Assembly (NCBI GenBank): GCA_023376005.1
Contig: CM042157.1
Coordinates: forward strand, 87,344,072 to 87,408,071
Direction of reading: 5' to 3'
From: Doryteuthis pealeii
Lineage: Eukaryota; Mollusca; Cephalopoda; Myopsida; Loliginidae
Length of the DNA stretch: 64,000 bases
Shown: positions 10,912-20,800 of the stretch, piece after piece
Numbering within the stretch: position 1 is the first letter of the stretch
How the letters are laid out: each line of letters begins with the position of its first letter
Translations under genes and position numbers: made by a program
The notes under the pieces: generated by a model
The model's database searches: none
Told to the model about the DNA's origin: nothing
What the model saw: only the letters and a program-made list of their open reading frames with translations

Positions 10912-11409
10912 AGTCCTGACAACTGGGAAAAGCTGGCACTAAAGAGAACTGACTGGAGAGTTCATGTGGATGATGGCTGTACCAGTTATGAGAGTGAAAG
11001 AATCGTGCATGAAAACCTAAAGCATCAACTTCGAAAGGGTTAAACCTGTCATAATGGAGAGAACATGGAGGGTTGGAAGTGTCTGACATGTGGTCGAGTT
11101 TTGCTTTCTAGCGCTAGCTATGTCAATCATAGGAAATCTCACCTGGGTCAATCCATGCAGATTCCAGGAGTAAACAATGTCTCTTGTGCTATATATGGCA
11201 AGGTCTGTAAGTCGGCTTCTGGTCTTAAGAGACATATGGTGGTGCATAAGCATCAAATTTTATCATCTGACTCATCTGATTCATCTGAATCATCTCATTA
11301 AACGGGGAAGAAGTCTTTTCAATGTCATATTTGCATCAAACTTTGTGGATCTGCAGCAGGTTTGATGAGTCATTTGAGGGCTCATGCAAGGGAGGGTTCT
11401 GGTAGTTGA
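10912..11409 (+). pseudogene. LINE ORF2 3' end with C2H2 zinc fingers
   Basis: The first frame reads PDNWEKLALKRTDWRVHVDD and on to a stop near 11042, a segment typical of LINE C-terminal regions. A shifted frame from 11065 gives KCLTCGRVLLS...VNHRKSH, a complete C2H2 finger. A second finger follows whose second Cys is Tyr (SCAIYGK). After an in-frame TAA at 11299-11301 comes a third finger, QCHICIKLCGS...SHLRAH, ending at TGA near 11409. C-terminal C2H2 fingers are known in some LINE ORF2 proteins. A host zinc-finger gene is less likely because of the upstream LINE-like segment, the stop and the lost Cys. Confidence 0.6.
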
Positions 11410-11454
11410 GTTGTGGGATTGTGAGGGACGGCAATGATCTGTAAAGATTATGCT

Positions 11455-11625
11455 ATTGCCATATATCAAAAGCAGCGGTTCGTGCTAGATCACCGAAGTT
11501 AAGCAGCGATGAGCCTGTTCAATACTTAGATGGGTGACAATTTAAGCAACTGCAGACACTGTAAGTAACCTGCTATCAAGATGATTCGGCATTAAATGAC
11601 CCGGAAAGGGTTGTTATGCTATGGA
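11455..11625 (+). mobile_element. 5S rRNA-derived SINE
   Basis: agatcaccgaagttaagcag, then gagcctg...aatacttagatgggtgac, is recognisably the internal promoter region of 5S rRNA, with mutations. It is followed by actgtaagtaacc and the family tail gattcggcattaaatgaccc. A 5S head joined to an unrelated tail defines the SINE3 class. It is not a functional 5S gene, because the 5' and 3' ends of 5S are missing. Confidence 0.75.
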
Positions 11626-11639
11626 GCTATTACTTTAAC

Positions 11640-11698
11640 TTTGGGACATACCCTTGGAAAAGGTATGAACACTTTCACCTCCCCAGGTATGGGTTAAT
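11640..11698 (+). mobile_element. SINE-A body scrap
   Basis: Contains acccttggaaaaggtatgaa and ccaggtatgggt. It lies between the 5S SINE and a tail-like block at about 11722-11770. Confidence 0.5.
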
Positions 11699-11833
11699 TT
11701 GTACCACTAATGTTCTTCTGTTTGGCATTAAATATACCAACGAAAGTTGATATGCCATTAAACAAACAAACAAAACGAATTAAATGCCGGGATGTATGCA
11801 AGCTGATCCTCTGCTGCACATAAAAAACAGAAG

Positions 11834-12090
11834 AGAGGCACCTGTGTGTAATGGTTATGGTCATAGGAAATATATTCGGCATCTCGAGTTCAAATTCGAG
11901 GACAAGCCTTTTTGTGCTAGTATCCATTGGAAACGTATGCATCCAACTATTCTCCCTCCAACTATAGGTAAATAGTTGGGCAGACTGGGTTCTTTAACCC
12001 TGGTATGGCAACCGGTCTAAGAGAAGAACACTCTGAATTCGAACCAGTTACCGCTTAAGAAGTTGACCTCGTGTCACATTCTGCTAGTGG
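11834..12090 (+). mobile_element. SINE-A with tRNA-like head
   Basis: The head has an A-box-like tgtgtaatggttatgg and a B-box-like gagttcaaattcgag. The body follows (ccaactataggtaaatagtt). It is truncated before the usual 3' end, where SINE-B begins. Confidence 0.7.
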
Positions 12091-12099
12091 CGGTGAGAT

Positions 12100-12342
12100 T
12101 GGGGCAATACATCTTTTTCTTTTTCCTCGCCTTGAGTCGGCATCAGCCAGACAGACGGAGTCTATCATCTTTTCCCTAGCGCTTGACCAAGGAGATTGTG
12201 TTTTGCGTCTGAAGGGGAGCACCACACCTACCATCAGCTCTTTAATTTACCGGACAGATCCCTGTGCTACTCATACGCTGAATTGGCGAGGGCCGGTATC
12301 GAACCAGGAACCTTGTGGTTCCTAGGCCCACGCTCTTTCTAA
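12100..12342 (-). mobile_element. SINE-B
   Basis: The minus strand starts with a tRNA-like head whose B box is ggttcctggttcgatacc. It then has the family body (ctagcgctaggg-like, agactcc) and ends near gccgactcaaggcg. Family copies: 40985, 43180, 51455 and 61938, with fragments at 26143 and 30905. Confidence 0.75.
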
Positions 12343-12420
12343 ACCAAGAAAAACTCTGAATTCAAACTTGTTAAACTCTGCTCTGTCTGTGCGGAGGGGT
12401 TAGGTAGATACATAACAGAC
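12343..12420 (+). mobile_element. SINE-A 3' fragment
   Basis: aactctgaattcaaacttgt, then gcggaggggttaggtagat. It overlaps in family coordinates with the SINE-A upstream of SINE-B, so the two are separate copies, not one element split by SINE-B. Confidence 0.6.
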
Positions 12421-13022
12421 AGAAGGGTAGGATTAGTGTGATTCGTTTCATGCCTTTTGTTTCAATGGCAGTAAACTGAAATTCGACATGTTTAACCTAT
12501 TCTGTCCATTTTTTAAAAGTCTGCTGTTCCCATTATGAAACATGAGTATATGTACACTTGTGTATGTATGGAAATAGATTATATATCGGTATTGTACAGC
12601 GTTGAGGGTGGTAGATTTGGCTTGCCACCAAACAAACATGTGGGTCAGAATCTCCAATAAAAATATCCGATTTATCCCCAACCATTGGCAATTCTAAAAT
12701 TAAATCACGTTTCTATCTGATTCCAGGTTAAATACAGAAGTACACAATTTTAATAAAGTTTAGCAAATAAAGAGATGATGTTACAAATGTGTAGATAATA
12801 TTTCATTGAAAATAATACATTTGACATTTGGAAACTTTTACAAACTGAAAAAAAAAAAAAGAAAAAATACAGAATTTAACCTATATCGAAATACATGCAA
12901 TGAATGTACAGCGTAATTCTATTACACGGTAATTCTTTTCAGTGGCTGGTAAACAATACGAGCCTGTGTATATTTACTTATGTAAATAGATACTTATAAC
13001 AAATTTAAACTTGTTCAATACC

Positions 13023-13026
<4 letters not shown>
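12421..13026. other. unassigned DNA
   Basis: No repeat family seen elsewhere in the window and no credible coding region. The minus frame 12448-12681 has no recognisable motif. Confidence 0.4.

Positions 13027-13072
<46 letters not shown>
13027..13072. repeat. TA microsatellite
   Basis: (TA)n immediately before the hairpin at 13077. Confidence 0.95.
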
Positions 13073-13075
<3 letters not shown>

Positions 13076-13076
13076 A

Positions 13077-13322
13077 AAAAAGAAGGTACGCTAAATGTAT
13101 TATGTTTTTAGAATAATTTTTTTATTCTTTTTATCTTACATATGCAACACGTGTTTCAGATCTTCTGGTATCTTCTTCAGACTTTGATCAATAATATGCA
13201 AATTATTATTGTTCAAAGCCTGAAGAAGATACCAGAAGATCTGAAACACGTGTTGCATATGTAAGATAAAAAGAATTACATTTTTTTCTAAAAACATAAT
13301 ACATTTTGCAGACCTTTTTTTA
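13077..13322. repeat. ~119-bp hairpin with hammerhead-like core
   Basis: Arms of about 119 bp (13077-13196 and 13204-13322) with a loop of only a few bases. The right arm carries CTGAAGA at 13220-13226, then AGAT, a loop, ATCT and GAAAC, so stem II sits directly between the conserved blocks. The outer arm includes cacgtgttgcatatgtaaga. TA arrays lie just before and about 35 bp after. Confidence 0.85.
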
Positions 13323-13353
13323 TAAAGTTTTCTCCCGTTGGAACCAGAACAAC

Positions 13354-13355
<2 letters not shown>

Positions 13356-13392
<37 letters not shown>
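13356..13392. repeat. TA microsatellite
   Basis: (TA)n between two hairpins. Confidence 0.95.
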
Positions 13393-13394
<2 letters not shown>

Positions 13395-13424
13395 GAGTAA
13401 ATATGGAAAATAAATCCGACAATA

Positions 13425-13690
13425 TTAAGAAATTTGAAAAAACAAGTGTTCCGAAAATAGGATGAATTTATTTATCGATGTTTAAACATTTCGGTTTCTG
13501 TAAACCTTCATCAGGATATAAAACACAACAAAAAGATTTTATAAAGATTTTCATCTCCTGTCATCTATAAAACATCCATCAATTTCTTCACCCCAAGATA
13601 CATCCTGATGAAGGTTTAAAGAAACCGAAATGTTTAAACATCGATAAATAAATTCATCCTATTTTCGGAACACTTGTTTTTTCAAATTTC

Positions 13691-13694
<4 letters not shown>
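13425..13694. repeat. 93-bp-arm fold-back with hammerhead-like core
   Basis: Arms 13425-13517 and 13602-13694 are close reverse complements. The right arm has CTGATGA at 13605-13611, one extra A, stem GGTTT/AAACC around an AAAG loop, then GAAA at 13627-13630. The arm continues atgtttaaacatcgataaat. TA arrays abut both outer ends. A diverged copy of part of the arm lies near 55600-55660. Confidence 0.85.
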
Positions 13695-13751
<57 letters not shown>

Positions 13752-13761
13752 ATTATTATTA
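13695..13761. repeat. TA then ATT microsatellite
   Basis: (TA)n followed by (ATT)n up to the Helitron end. Confidence 0.95.
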
Positions 13762-14390
13762 CTAGCAAATATATGCATCCTCCGGGTGCAAGTATTTAAG
13801 TTTTAATGTAATAAAATACTGTATTAAATTAGAAAGGCTAATGAAACTAAATAAGAATGCAGATAAAAAGTTTTTAAACAGAGGGAGTATAATCGAAAAA
13901 TAGAACAACTGAAACTTACTCTTCCATCAATCTCGTCTTTCATTGTTATTTTTTCTAATTTAAGTATTTAGTTAAAAGAGGAAGTAAAAAAATAAAATGA
14001 CAGTTATTTGTTCTTGTTAATGGATTTCATTTAAGATTAATTGAAGAGATTTTTGCTTATATTCATTAAAATAAAACCAAACAGTTAGAAATCAATAATA
14101 CTAATCACATATTTATTAAAATCACATTTTTAATATCAATATGCAAGTTAGCCTTCCCATTCACATTGTAAACCGCTATTTTGTTGTATATATAAATATA
14201 ATTGCATGTTATTTGTATGTAGATAAGGTTAACAGTATTAATAATGTGAAACAATTTTATTAATAATTGAGGTTTAAATAAAAATAAAATCATTGAGAAT
14301 GTGACGTTAATAACTAACGGAATTGTGACTTAAGTAATAATATAGTTTCGGTTACAGACAGAAAAACACACAATCTCCATTATAATAAGA
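13762..14390 (-). mobile_element. non-autonomous Helitron, copy 2
   Basis: On the minus strand it runs from TCTTATTATAATGG (right edge, 14390) to hairpin plus CTAG (left edge, 13762-13765). About 629 bp, no coding. The right edge lies in gatatgc, the left edge in an ATT microsatellite. Confidence 0.8.
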
Positions 14391-14672
14391 TATGCACACA
14401 CATCCACATATATATGTATACTTGCAGAAGAACCCGGTCAATGACCGGAGCCAAAAGATTTTAAGAAAACCAGTGATTGGAAAAGAAAAGAGACGAATAT
14501 AATTTACCAATATCCTCACCAGATAAAAAAGATTCGCTAAGAATTCATATATTACAATGTTTGTTTATTTTAGAAAATCTTTACATTCAGTATATTAGAT
14601 GCGTACCATCGTGGTATAAGGAGTGAGAAAAAGGTTTTTCCAATCAGTTCTTAGTTTAAATGTATATACATA
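14391..14672. other. unassigned DNA between two Helitrons
   Basis: Contains a short perfect stem ccggtcaatgaccgg near 14440, after gcagaagaac, weakly like the hammerhead-like units. Nothing else was recognised. Confidence 0.35.
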
Positions 14673-15306
14673 TCTTATTATAATGGAGATCGTGTATTTT
14701 TCTGTCTGTAACCGAAACTATATTACTATACAAGCCACAATTCCCTTTGTTATTTACATCACATTTTCCCTGACTTTATTTTATTTAAACCTCAATTATT
14801 AATAAAATTGTTTTACATCATTAAGACTGTTGACCACATCTACATACTAATAACATGCAATTGTATTTATATATACAACAAAATAGCAGTTTACAGTTTG
14901 AATGGGAAGGCTAATTTGCATATTGATCCTAAAAATGTGATTTTAATAAATATATGTTTAGTATTATTGATTTCTAATTGTTTGGTTTTATCTTATTGAA
15001 TAGTGAGCAAAAATCTAGGGGATAAATCTTAAAAGAAATCCATTAACAAGAAGAAATAACTGTTATTTTATTCTTTACTTCCCATTTTAACTAAATAGTT
15101 AAATTAAGAAAATTTACCAATGAAAGACGGGAGTAATGGAAAATGATGGAAGAGTTAGTTTCAAAGTTGTTCTATTTTTCAATCATACCCCCTCTGTTCC
15201 AATTTTTTTCTGCATTCTTATTCAGTTTCATAGCCTTTCTAATTTAATGTGATGTGATTATATTAAAACTTAAATACTTGCACCCGGAGGTGCATATATT
15301 TGCTAG
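14673..15306 (+). mobile_element. non-autonomous Helitron, copy 3
   Basis: TC start after an A (tatcttattataatgg). The end is cacccggaggtgcatatatt then tgCTAGt, so one base of the terminal hairpin is lost relative to copy 1. About 634 bp. The 63-codon frame at 14808-14999 recurs in other copies only because the DNA does. Confidence 0.8.
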
Positions 15307-15467
15307 TATATATAATCAAAACTTTGGCTTTAAATAATAATTTTAAAATTCTATGATTTCTCAATCTTCTCAATCTTTCAAATCATCTTTAATCCACTCA
15401 GTCTAACAAAAATGATTGTAAAAGAAAGATAAAATTCTTTCGAAATATCTCCCTTTTGGTGAATCGT

Positions 15468-15722
15468 AGGAAATGGACTCGTCGACCCGAGTTCAGTTCC
15501 TGGACGAAGCTGTTTGAATTTTACATAGCGCTAATACCCTTGGGAAAGATATGAATCCAATTCTCCCTCCAGCTATGGGTAAATAGCAAGGTAGACAGGA
15601 CTCTTTAACCTTGGTTAGGCAACCGGTCTAGGAGAAGGAAAACTGAATTCAAACCTGTTAAACTCCGCTTTATAAATTGACCATGTGTCGCATCCCGCTC
15701 GTGCGGAGGGGTTGGTACATAT
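15468..15722 (+). mobile_element. SINE-A, nearly full length
   Basis: Begins within the tRNA-like head (gaaatggactcgtcgacccg, then gagttcagttcctgg as B box). It continues through tatgggtaaatagcaaggta to gcggaggggttggtacatat. Only the first part of the head is missing. Confidence 0.8.
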
Positions 15723-15784
15723 ATACATATATATATATACTAAAAAAATCTCAACAAACATCTCTGTCTTTCTGTCTGTCTCAA

Positions 15785-16500
15785 TCACGGGAAAGTGACA
15801 CCGAAAGCACCGGTTCCTGCTAGATAACTAAAGTTAAGCAGCAATGGGCCTATGCTAATACTTAATTGGGTGACTAATTAAGCAGTAGCCCAATACTGTA
15901 AACCCCGCCCTGTCGGTTGGGGCGTTAGAATGCACCGACTACACCTCTGCAGAGGGGTAAGACTCCCCCAATGGGGCCACCTGTTGGGCGTGGGTGGTGA
16001 CCCGTGATGCTTAAGGATAGAGCCCAGGTGGATGAGCAGTTCATGACATGCAATACTCCACTTTGGCCCTATCTTGGGCTAGACGGGCGGTCGGAGAGGC
16101 CCCCTCCGATCAATCGGCTGGTCATGTCAAGCCCTAGCACCTATATGATTGCCCCAACCCTATTGCCCTTATGGCAAGCCCCAACCCCTTCTTATCATAT
16201 GGGTGCTAGAAGGCGGTGGCTGTGGGTCTACATGTCCTTGGAATGACGTTAAACTCTATCTGATGGTGAGGTTCCAGTTCTGGATGTTTGGGGAATGTGG
16301 AGCACCCCTTCATCACCATTGCTCCCTGGTCCACTCTGGCCCGGAGTGGTAGTACCTGTTAGGGTCCCATCTATGCGTTAAATAGAAAAATGTATTTATA
16401 AAAAAATTGTATTATCCATTAAGAATTGATTTATTTCAAAACTTTATCGGCATTAAATAACCCACCGAGGTTGATATGCCGTAAAACAAAACAAAACAAA
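15785..16500 (+). mobile_element. 5S composite element (5S head, long body, tail)
   Basis: The 5S-like head has gaaagcaccggttcctgct, then aagttaagcagcaatgggcc, then aatacttaattgggtgac. It is followed by a roughly 500-bp body (ggggccacctgttgggcgtg; gacgggcggtcggagaggcc; ggtccactctggcccggagt) and the tail cggcattaaataacccacc...tatgccgt. Pieces of this body recur at 17925, 18900, 41520, 42395, 50795, 53645, 54040 and 62682. At about 715 bp it is long for a SINE. The 80-codon frame at 16004 is not conserved and I reject it as a gene. Confidence 0.65.
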
Positions 16501-16504
16501 AACA

Positions 16505-16575
16505 AATACTGTAAACCAGCCGAGTCCTTTGTTTATCCAAATTACTTGATTCGGCATTAAATGAACCGAAAGACA
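16505..16575 (+). mobile_element. 5S SINE tail fragment
   Basis: tactgtaaaccagccgagtc, then cttgattcggcattaaatga. It directly follows the composite element's own tail. Confidence 0.55.
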
Positions 16576-17170
16576 AAAGTGGATCTCTTTGGATTTCATT
16601 CATTTCAGTCAATGACGTAACGTTTCGGTCTAGATCCTTGTTCTTAGAGCAGAGAAAAAAATAATTAAAGTACCGCTCGAATTCCCCAAACGATTGAATG
16701 AAACTTTATTTCGTCATTAAAAAAAGTCGCTGCGAGCATAGAGCAGACAGAATGAATATATTTATTTCAAAACAAAGATAAGGCAGGTGTTGAACAAGGC
16801 AACGACTGGAGGCCACAGATGTTGGATTTGTTAATTAAACAGACCTTTACAACAATTTCTTTTCGGTTTACCGGGTTTGTCCGCTTAAACAAAGCTGCGA
16901 ACCATTTGTCGCTTGAAAAGATTTTCAACTATTTAGGCAAATATCCGTCTCTTTTCAGACCGGTTATTCATCGTAGTTCCAGACGCTGTCAAAACGTCCG
17001 GAGTTATAGCTTCACGCACCTCTAAGCAAGACTAGAAGTTTGGTTAAAGAACTTGTCACCTAATGAATGACGATCAAATAATGGAATGAATGATGTAACA
17101 TATCTCGCTGACCATTCTACGCTATCGTGTCAGGCGATTGAACCAGTGTAATACTTAATTGCATTGGTTG
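16576..17170. other. unassigned DNA
   Basis: Contains cgtttcggtctagatccttg near 16620, a degenerate hammerhead-like unit on the minus strand. The 68-codon frame at 16819-17025 has no recognisable domain. A 5S-like aatacttaattgca scrap lies near 17150. Confidence 0.4.
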
Positions 17171-17174
17171 TTTG

Positions 17175-17870
17175 GATTTTACGCCATGTCAAACCTCGTT
17201 GGGTTATTTTATGCCGAAGACGTTTTGTTTCATTCATTCTTGATGGGTATTCAATATTTTTGGATTTAACGGCATGTCAATCCTTGTTGGGTTATTTTAT
17301 GCCGAAGACGTTTTGTTTTATTCATTCTTGATGGGTATTCAATATTTTTGGATTTTACGGCATGTCAATCTTTGTTGGGTTATTTTATGCCGAAGACGTT
17401 TTGTTTTATTCATTCTTGATGGGTACTCAATATTTTTGGATTTAACGGCATGTCAATCCTTGTTGGGTTATCTTACACCGAAGACGTTTGTTTTATTCAT
17501 TCTTGATGGGTATTCAATATTTTTGGATTTTACGGCATGCCAATCCTTGTTGGGTTATTTTATGCCGAAGACGTTTTGTTTTATTCATTCTTGATGGGTA
17601 TTCAATATTTTTGGATTTTACGGCATGTCAATCCTTGTTGGGTTATTTTATGCCGAAGACGTTTTGTTTTATTCATTCTTGATGGGTATTCAATATTTTT
17701 GGATTTTACGGCATGTCAATCCTTGTTGGGTTATTTTATGCCGAAGACGTTTTGTTTTATTCATTCTTGATGGGTATTCAATATTTTTGGATTTTACGGC
17801 ATGTCAATCCTTGTTGAGTTATTTTATGCCGAAGACGTTTTGTTTTATTTATTCTTGATGGTACTTCATT
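17175..17870 (-). repeat. 88-bp tandem array, about 8 units
   Basis: Unit: cggcatgtcaatccttgttg, then ggttattttatgccgaagac, then a T-rich block with cattcttgatgggtattcaa. Offsets between equivalent open frames are 87-88 bp, so frames shift from unit to unit and the four overlapping frames (MSILVGLFYAEDVLF...) are not genes. The unit corresponds to the tail of the 5S composite element read on the minus strand. The next segment, 17925-18735, continues that same element. Confidence 0.9.
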
Positions 17871-17924
17871 TTTATAACTTCATTTTTTAACCCATTTTTT
17901 AAAATTCATTTTTCTTTTTTTAAC

Positions 17925-18735
17925 CCATAAATGGGACCTATCAAGTACTATCACTCCTGGTCAGAGTGGACCTGGGAGTAATGGTGATGAAGGGGTACTC
18001 CACATTCCCAAGAGTTCCAAAATTGGAACTTCACCATTATATTCAGTTTAACGTCATACCCAGGACATTAAGAACCTCAGCCAAAAAGATAAAAAGGGTT
18101 GAGCTTTGCCACAGGTGTTACATAATCTATGCGGTTGCATAAGATTATTGTCAATCCCCTGTATTTCTAAAGGGATGGCCCTTTTCATATTACGGGCGGG
18201 ACTTTCCATGGAATATTACAGAAAGCCCGCGAAATACGTGAAGTCATGTGGGACCTGGTTGGGTCTTCAGTTTCAATTTGGACGTCAGGCAGAGAAGATG
18301 TACTGCCTTAACTGGAACTCACAGTATACGCGTGCTATGTTAGTCAGATGAAAAATGTTTAGTTAAGAAATAAAAGCTTAAGAAAATAATATGGTTTTGT
18401 GGTTAATGAATGTCTTGTTAACAAGACTGACCTAGTAGAACTTAAGATATCAAAGACGCTAGAAGAAGAATAGAAGAAAGTAAGGAAAGAGGTATGCAAC
18501 ACAGGGTTGGAACTACTATATAGGTGCTCGACGGGACCAGCCGATTAATCGGAGGGGTCCTCTCCGACCGACAGTCTAACCTAAGTACGGACCAAAGTGG
18601 AGGGTTGCATGTCATGGACTACTCAGTCACCAGGGTTCCATCCTTAAGCATCATGGTTCGCCACACATGGACAACAGGTGGTCCCATTGGCGTGAGGTCT
18701 TGCTCCTCTGCATAGGTGCAGTGCGTGTATTCTAA
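17925..18735 (-). mobile_element. 5S composite element body, split by a solo LTR
   Basis: 17925-18115 has gtcagagtggacctgggagt and cctcagccaaaaa. 18502-18735 has cgattaatcggaggggtcct and catggactactcagtcacca. Together they follow the family order on the minus strand, with the LTR at 18116-18501 between them. Confidence 0.65.
18116..18501 (+). mobile_element. solo LTR, family LTR-2, with 4-bp duplication
   Basis: 386 bp from TGTTACATAATC to GGTATGCAACA. CAGG occurs immediately before (18112-18115) and after (18502-18505). It interrupts a known repeat body, which independently sets its borders. A truncated relative lies at 6806-7079. No gag/pol remains. Confidence 0.85.
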
Positions 18736-18739
18736 AGCT

Positions 18740-18880
18740 CCAGTAAAAAAAAGCTGACTTAATAAGGTGACTGCTTAAGCACCAGCAGGTACTGTAAGTA
18801 ACCCAAGTCATTTGTTTATAAAAATGAATTGATTTGGGATTAAATGATAGGAAAAGAGTTTTTAAGCTGTAAAACCTAAT
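18740..18880 (+). mobile_element. 5S SINE, head-truncated
   Basis: taaggtgactgcttaagcac, then ggtactgtaagtaacccaag, then gatttgggattaaatgatag. Confidence 0.55.
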
Positions 18881-18899
18881 AACCAAGCCAAACATTATA

Positions 18900-19235
18900 T
18901 GTTTTGGTTTATTTGGTTTGTTTTGTTTTACGGCATATCAACCTCAGTGGGTCATTTAATACCGATAAAGTTTTGAAATAAATCAATTCTTAATGGATAA
19001 TACAATTTTTTTATGAATACATTTTTCTATTTAACCCATAGATGGGACCCTAACAGGTACTACCACTCCGTGTCAGAGTGGACCAGGGAGCAATGGTGAT
19101 GAAGGGGTGCTCCACATTTCCCAAACCTCCAAAACTGGAACCTCACCATCAGATAGAGTTTAACGTCATTCCCAGGACATGTAGACCCGCAGCCACCGCC
19201 TTCTAGCACCCATATGATAAAAAGGGGTTGGGAAA
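18900..19235 (-). mobile_element. 5S composite element, 3' half
   Basis: Tail (gttttacggcatatcaacct), then gtcagagtggaccagggagc, cctcaccatcagatagagtt and cagccaccgccttctagcac, in minus-strand family order. It is cut off within the body. Confidence 0.65.
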
Positions 19236-19854
19236 CATTATATGTGATAACTCTATTGTTATTTATTTAAAACCATATATCAGTATACAAACAAATGATT
19301 ATTAAATAGAAATACTTACTTGAAAGTATATAATTGCGTATGAATTAGTATTTGATAGGAATACTTGAAACCATACATACAAACTGTAGATTATTTGTAT
19401 TAGATAAGAATACTTGATATCATAATTGTAAAAAAGAAACTTTAAGAAACTACACAAGAAATATGAATGTACAAAGAATGCAACCGCTAGACATAAAATA
19501 ACCTTAGATGGGTTGACATGCCATTAAAATCAATCAACCCAGATGGAAAAATCTTGTTTCAAAAGAAGCCATTATTTCTCTTAACCTTCCCGGGATACTT
19601 TAATTGGTTATTATATATCCTAGCATTACCCAGCAAGCTTTGTTAATTATTATCCACAATTCCCATGTATCTAAGATATTTGCAATTATCAAGTTGTAAA
19701 TTTTCATTCCTTTTTATTCAGTTCAGTATTTTTTTAGAATGTAAACTGGTTAAAAACAGCAATTATGCTTTGTCACAACATAAAGTACATTGCTTATTTT
19801 TATTAGTGGAAAAATTCAAAATTATCATTATTATTTGACTCCATCAAAGTTTTC
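19236..19854. other. diverged short tandem region, then unassigned DNA
   Basis: 19285-19445 holds about three diverged ~60-bp units around atagaaatacttacttgaaa. A tail-like block (gggttgacatgccattaaaa) lies near 19510. The rest is unrecognised. Confidence 0.45.
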
Positions 19855-20040
19855 CACACACCCTAGAGGCTGAGTGACAGCAAGTCTTCTCAGATTTCCA
19901 GGATCTTTCTGAGTATTCTAACCAATATCAACAATGTTCTCGATTCTTTCTCTGGTTTCCAGTTCCTAGACTCCTTTCCTTGTCCTCTGGTAAGGTTCCC
20001 AATTATAATTGGTACGATCTTTATCGCCATGTTCCACTTA
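19855..20040 (-). pseudogene. LINE 3' end fragment
   Basis: Matches the order at 58.25-58.45 kb: gagtgacagcaagtcttctc, ttctgagtattctaacc, then tggtacgatctt. On the minus strand this corresponds to WNMxxKIVPIIIGNLTxG near the end of the LINE protein. Diverged, with frame breaks. Confidence 0.6.
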
Positions 20041-20130
20041 CTTAATTGGGTGACTATTTGAACAACAGGAACCGTAAGCAACCTAAGTTCTTTATTTCTC
20101 CATGACTTGATTCCGTGTTAAATGACCCGG
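20041..20130 (+). mobile_element. 5S SINE fragment
   Basis: ttaattgggtgactatttga, then gaaccgtaagcaacctaagt and ccgtgttaaatgacccggga. Only the 3' edge of the 5S head survives. Confidence 0.55.
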
Positions 20131-20146
20131 GAAGTGAAATGTAAAC

Positions 20147-20222
20147 AGCCTCGCGCAGGATTTGAACTCCGGTGGCCGATTCCATTTATCAATGCTGATA
20201 ACCATTGAGCTGACCCCGCCTC
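20147..20222 (-). mobile_element. tRNA-like SINE head
   Basis: The minus strand has an A box within ggtcagctcaatggttatca and a B box gagttcaaatcctgcgcg. There is no proper acceptor stem pairing, so this is a SINE head, not a tRNA gene. Confidence 0.5.
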
Positions 20223-20229
20223 TTTATAT

Positions 20230-20294
20230 TCTAGTATAAAATTAAGTTGTGATGAGCCTCTTCAGTACTTATTTGGGAAACCATTTAGTATCTA
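20230..20294 (+). mobile_element. 5S-like scrap
   Basis: aagttgtgatgagcctcttc, then agtacttatttgggaaacc, resembles the middle of the 5S head. Confidence 0.4.
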
Positions 20295-20450
20295 TTTAAC
20301 CAGTAATCAGGATATGACAAAAGGTCAATTTGTAAGTGGAGTAAAGCTGGTTTGAATTCAGTTTTCTATTTCTAAATGCTAGTGAACCATAGCTAGAAAG
20401 GGAGGAGATGGATTCATGCCTTTCCTAAGGGCATCCATGTAAAGTGAAAC
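20295..20450 (-). mobile_element. SINE-A, diverged
   Basis: The order gtttgaattcagttttc, gggaggagatggattcatgc, then gtaaagtgaaacacaaac follows SINE-A on the minus strand, without the ends. Confidence 0.5.
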
Positions 20451-20459
20451 ACAAACAGT

Positions 20460-20720
20460 CTTAGTATTATCTGGGTTATTCGGACTATTGTCCCCACCTT
20501 CATTGTTATTTGTACAACGTTTCGGCCGATATGCCTTCCGGCCTTTCTTTTCATATTTTCATTATATTCGATTGAAACAGATTAGCGTAATCGCTTCCGC
20601 ACGCTTACCCCTCTCTCTATTTTCCTCTACACTCTTTCGTTCTTATTATATTTTTCTGTGTAGCATGTCCGAATAACGCAGATAATACGAATCTTCAAGC
20701 CTCAGAGAAATAGACAAACA
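20460..20720. repeat. repeat L (minus), repeat J piece, repeat L (plus)
   Basis: 20460-20545 has gttattcggactattgtccc and acgtttcggccgatatgcc, which is repeat L on the minus strand with its hammerhead-like GGCCG/CGGCC stem. 20548-20668 is a repeat J segment. 20660-20720 has cgaataacgcagataatacg, repeat L on the plus strand. The result is an inverted pair of L pieces around J. Confidence 0.6.
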
Positions 20721-20734
20721 GTCTTATCCTGGAC

Positions 20735-20800
20735 TTGAACTCAAGTTGCCAATTCTATTCCCTATGACAATAACCATTACACAACAACGGCACCTCAAAC
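20735..20800 (-). mobile_element. tRNA-like SINE head, degraded
   Basis: The minus strand has tgtaatggttattgtcat (A box region) and aacttgagttcaagtcc (B box region). No acceptor stem. Confidence 0.4.

Noticed and set aside
11065..11301. Host C2H2 zinc-finger gene
   Set aside because: Preceded by LINE-type sequence, interrupted by a stop, and with one Cys lost. A LINE 3' end fits better.
11455..11580. Functional 5S rRNA gene
   Set aside because: Only the internal promoter region resembles 5S. The ends are absent and the segment joins the SINE tail.
12087..12420. SINE-B inserted within a single SINE-A
   Set aside because: The SINE-A pieces on either side overlap in family coordinates, so they are two copies rather than one split copy.
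17274..17858. Four overlapping frames beginning MSILVGLFYAEDVLF or similar
   Set aside because: Products of the 88-bp array. 88 is not a multiple of three and each frame simply shifts into the next unit.
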